Source: Haladaptatus salinisoli
GTDB taxonomy: Archaea > Halobacteriota > Halobacteria > Halobacteriales > Haladaptataceae
Length of the DNA stretch: 64,000 bases
Direction: 5' to 3'
Assembly (NCBI RefSeq): GCF_020614375.1
Contig: NZ_CP085330.1
Span: 124,001-188,000, forward strand
Shown here: piece after piece, positions 61,650-64,000 of the stretch
Layout of the letters: each line of letters starts with the position of its first letter
How positions within the stretch are numbered: the stretch's first letter is position 1
Translations under genes and position numbers: made by a program
The notes under the pieces: model-generated
The model's input: the letters and a program-made list of their open reading frames with translations, nothing else
Databases searched by the model: none
Told to the model about the DNA's origin: nothing

Positions 61650-63131
61650 ATGACTGATGATTCACTGACGAGGATATCCACGGGAACGCCGGGACTGGAC
61701 GAGATCGTGCACGGTGGGTTCATCGCAGAGCGAAGCTATCTTCTCCGCGGCGACCCGGGAACCGGGAAGACCATCTTGGGAATGAACTACCTCACCGCCG
61801 TCGACGCGGACGAGACGGCGCTGTTCGTCAATCTGGAGGAATCCGAGGACGACGTCCGCGCCAACGCGGCGGCGGTCGACATCGACCTCTCCGACGTCCA
61901 CTTTCTCGATTTGAGTCCGGACTCCGACGTCTTCACCGAAGAGCAATCCTACGATATTTTCACGCCGAGCGAAGTCGAGCAGGAACCGCTGACGCAGGCG
62001 ATCACCGACCGCGTCGAATCGCTCGACCCCGACCGCGTCTTCATCGATCCGCTGACGCGACTCCGCCATCTCACGTCCGACGAGTACCAGTTCCGAAAAC
62101 AGGTCATCGCGCTGATGTACTATCTGAAAGAACAGGGTGCGACCATCCTCTTCACGTCGCAGCACAGCGACGAAACGTCGGACGACGACCTCCAGTACAT
62201 CACCGACGGCACCATCGAACTCGAGCACGCCTCCTACGGACGAACCATCACCGTCCCGAAGTTCCGCGGGTCGTCGGTCAACGACGGGGTACACGCGATG
62301 CGAATCGAATCGGGCGGTATCTCGGTGTCTCCCGGACTCTCTCTGGACGCCTCTTCGCGCTCGTTCGACCTCGAACCGCTCTCGTCCGGCGTTCCGGAGT
62401 TGGACGAACTGCTCCACGGCGGCATCGAACGCGGCACCATCACCATCCTCAGCGGGCCGACCGGCGTCGGCAAAACCACCGTCGGCACGCAGTTCATGAA
62501 GGAGGCGGCGGGCCGCGGCGAACGCTCCGTCATCTACATGTTCGAGGAGACGAGCGCGACGTTCTTCGAGCGCAGCGAGGCCATCAACATCCCCGTCAGC
62601 CGGATGCAAGAGCAGGATTCGCTCACGGTCGAGGAAGTCGAATCGCTCGACCGCTCCGCGACCGAGTTCGCCGATACGGTTCGGCAGGAGGTCGAAGCGA
62701 ACGACACCAGTATCGTCATGATAGACGGTATCGACGGCTACAAACTCTCGCTCCGGGACGACGACGAGCGCATGCTGATCAGCAAACTCCACACGCTCTG
62801 TCGCTACCTGAAGAACGCGGGCGTCACCGTCATCCTCGTCGACGAAATCGACACCGTCACCGGCGAGTTCCAGGCGACCGAGGCCGGCATCAGCTACCTC
62901 GCCGACAACATCGTCTTCCTCCGCCACCTCGAAACGACGGGCGAGATGCGGAAGGCCATCGGCGTCCTGAAAAAGCGCACGAGCGACTTCGAGCGCACGC
63001 TCCGGGAGTTCCGCATCACGGAGCACGGTATCATGGTCGACGAACCGTTGAACGAGCTCAGCGGCGTCCTCACCGGTTCACCCGAGCAGGCATCGGAACA
63101 ACCTGCGACGCGGCCGGGAGACGCTCGATGA
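61650..63131 (+). CDS. Double-domain KaiC/RadA-like ATPase, copy 2
   Basis: Protein of 493 residues, same domain plan as copy 1: Walker A GDPGTGKT and GPTGVGKTT, Glu pairs in NLEESEDD and MFEETSATF, Walker B VFIDPLTRL and IVMIDGIDGY. The N-terminal domain runs almost base for base with copy 1 (start offset 6136 bases), while the region after residue about 165 (QHSDETSDDDLQYI) and the domain 2 entry are more diverged, then the block around VILVDEIDTVTGEF is identical again. It starts at ATG 61650 and overlaps the receiver gene by 4 bases. Role as for copy 1. Confidence 0.88.
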   Translation: MTDDSLTRISTGTPGLDEIVHGGFIAERSYLLRGDPGTGKTILGMNYLTAVDADETALFVNLEESEDDVRANAAAVDIDLSDVHFLDLSPDSDVFTEEQSYDIFTPSEVEQEPLTQAITDRVESLDPDRVFIDPLTRLRHLTSDEYQFRKQVIALMYYLKEQGATILFTSQHSDETSDDDLQYITDGTIELEHASYGRTITVPKFRGSSVNDGVHAMRIESGGISVSPGLSLDASSRSFDLEPLSSGVPELDELLHGGIERGTITILSGPTGVGKTTVGTQFMKEAAGRGERSVIYMFEETSATFFERSEAINIPVSRMQEQDSLTVEEVESLDRSATEFADTVRQEVEANDTSIVMIDGIDGYKLSLRDDDERMLISKLHTLCRYLKNAGVTVILVDEIDTVTGEFQATEAGISYLADNIVFLRHLETTGEMRKAIGVLKKRTSDFERTLREFRITEHGIMVDEPLNELSGVLTGSPEQASEQPATRPGDAR

Positions 63132-63508
63132 GCGACGCGGCTCTCATCTTCGCGCTGGGAAAACAGGAGCGCAACCTCGAACTGCTCGCCGACCTCCTCA
63201 AAGACGGCGGTTACGACGTGGAGATAGCGACCTCCATCACGGAGTTCGACCGCCTCCTCGAACGGCGGGACGACGTCACCATCGCCGTCCTCGACGTGGA
63301 CGGGTTCACCGAGGATATCTGGAAGCGGTGCAAGCAACTCAACGACCGCGACATCTCCATGCTCGTTCTCGCCGCGCAGATTTCTCCTCACATGCGTCAG
63401 AAAGCCATCAGTCGGGGCGCGCAGACGCTCCTCGAGAAACCGATCGAGAAGGCGGACCTGCAGGCGACGATACGGGGACTGATGGAGTACATCCGGATGA
63501 ACCGATAA
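63128..63508 (+). CDS. Receiver-like protein without the acidic pair, copy 2
   Basis: Protein of 126 residues. As in copy 1 the signature ALGKQERNLELLADLL replaces the acidic pair, while Asp56 (TIAVLDVDGF) and the Lys in LLEKPIEK are kept. The C-terminal helix continues MEYIRMN. Overlaps the ATPase gene by 4 bases (ATGA). Confidence 0.8.
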   Translation: MSDAALIFALGKQERNLELLADLLKDGGYDVEIATSITEFDRLLERRDDVTIAVLDVDGFTEDIWKRCKQLNDRDISMLVLAAQISPHMRQKAISRGAQTLLEKPIEKADLQATIRGLMEYIRMNR

Positions 63509-63697
63509 ACGACCTCGGTTTCGTTCGGCGGGGGGACCGATGACGAGTAGGCGACCGTCCGAGGGGGGCGGCGCGGAGAGGGCCGAAGCGGTGCGGGGGA
63601 CGGGACGGTGTTCGCTACGTCGTCATCGATTAGTGATTCTCCGACGGGGTAATTCAGTACTACCCGAAAACTATCGATAGTATAGAAACTAACCGTA

Positions 63698-64000
63698 CTA
63701 TTCAGACCGTCGGAGTTTGTGTCGGAACGCCCGGAGCACGTCCCTCCCCGTCTCGGTCAGCGTCACCTGTTTCTGTCGACCCACCTTCCGGACTTCGACG
63801 TATCCGTCCTCGGTCAGCGGGTCGACGATGTTCGCGTTGAGCAGGGCGAACTTCGCCTTGTCGTTCGCGGGGTTGCTGTCCGCGATGAACGCCAACCCCG
63901 ATTCCTCGGCGAACTCGATGATGTCCTTCTTCTTCGGCGTGTACACGTCCGTATCAGCCTCGTCGAGGTAGTCCATCGCGGCCACTTGGTCGCGCGTCGG
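63698..64000 (-). CDS. Winged-helix regulator, 5' end possibly cut by window
   Basis: At least 95 residues from a GTG at 63985, but the frame stays open to the right edge, so the true start may lie outside. DKAKFALLNANIVDPLTEDGYVEVRKVGRQKQVTLTETGRDVLRAF is a winged-helix fold of MarR/PadR-like type. The palindrome CTATCGATAG (63671-63680) and AT-rich stretch are just downstream of its stop. Function unknown. Confidence 0.6.
   Translation of the reverse strand, partial: PTRDQVAAMDYLDEADTDVYTPKKKDIIEFAEESGLAFIADSNPANDKAKFALLNANIVDPLTEDGYVEVRKVGRQKQVTLTETGRDVLRAFRHKLRRSE

Noticed and set aside
63671-63680. CTATCGATAG as a second copy of the pseudokinase operator
   Set aside because: It contains both half-sites but overlapped without the 4-base spacer, so the match to 28745-28762 is not convincing.
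1-64000. tRNA, rRNA, CRISPR arrays and insertion sequences
   Set aside because: None was recognised by eye: no CCA-less tRNA cloverleaf with conserved loops, no regularly spaced repeats, no transposase-like frame.

Overview
This 64 kb window is chromosomal DNA of a halophilic archaeon (class Halobacteria). The evidence is very high GC, acidic proteins, many Tat signals (RRRF/RRRLL), HalX, halocyanin-like and PGF-CTERM proteins, haloarchaeal families such as TIGR00341, and leaderless genes with a TATA element about 25-30 bases before the start codon. The genus cannot be fixed from the sequence. No rRNA, tRNA, CRISPR array or intact insertion sequence was seen.

Layout. 1-6.7 kb: 2-oxoacid dehydrogenase E1 beta (cut by the edge) and E1 alpha, an AI-2E-type permease, an M24 peptidase, a lamin-tail exported protein and an MFS carrier. 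7-11.3 kb: an iron/siderophore uptake locus (ATPase, FAD reductase, FecCD permease, Tat lipoprotein binding protein) with two clear and one weaker DtxR-type iron boxes. 11.4-19.2 kb: a Tat-exported trypsin-like protein, a TIGR00341 membrane protein, a MutS-like ATPase, a flavin monooxygenase and a nuclease-lamin-tail lipoprotein. 19.4-28 kb: an aldo/keto reductase, then a glycerol/dihydroxyacetone island: glpK, glpF, HPr and enzyme I on the plus strand facing dhaK, dhaL and dhaM on the minus strand. HPr and enzyme I probably pass phosphate from PEP to DhaM for the DhaKL kinase. A decayed gene lies between dhaL and dhaK.

28-37.5 kb is a mix of small genes: GNAT enzymes, a HEAT-repeat protein joined to a likely pseudokinase, a HalX response regulator, HdeD, DUF192 and DUF456 proteins, a cupredoxin and small DNA-binding proteins. 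37.9-43.5 kb is a lactate/glycolate-type oxidation operon: a fused GlcD-GlcF protein, LutC and a LutB-LutA fusion. A 24-base near-palindrome covers its TATA box, and a related sequence follows the operon. 43.6-55 kb holds an HpcH aldolase overlapping threonine synthase, a CDGSH protein, an XPB helicase, an old-yellow-enzyme reductase, redox and membrane proteins, an ArsR-like regulator divergent from an MFS carrier, and a Tat Rieske protein.

55.5-63.5 kb is the most unusual part. A two-gene cassette, a double-domain KaiC/RadA-like ATPase overlapping a small receiver-like protein without the usual acidic pair, occurs twice about 6.1 kb apart in the same orientation. The copies share promoter structure and long nearly identical DNA blocks interrupted by diverged ones. 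Between them lie an MFS carrier, a frame-disrupted PGF-CTERM surface-protein remnant, a DEDD exonuclease, a small membrane protein and a cyclase-family hydrolase.
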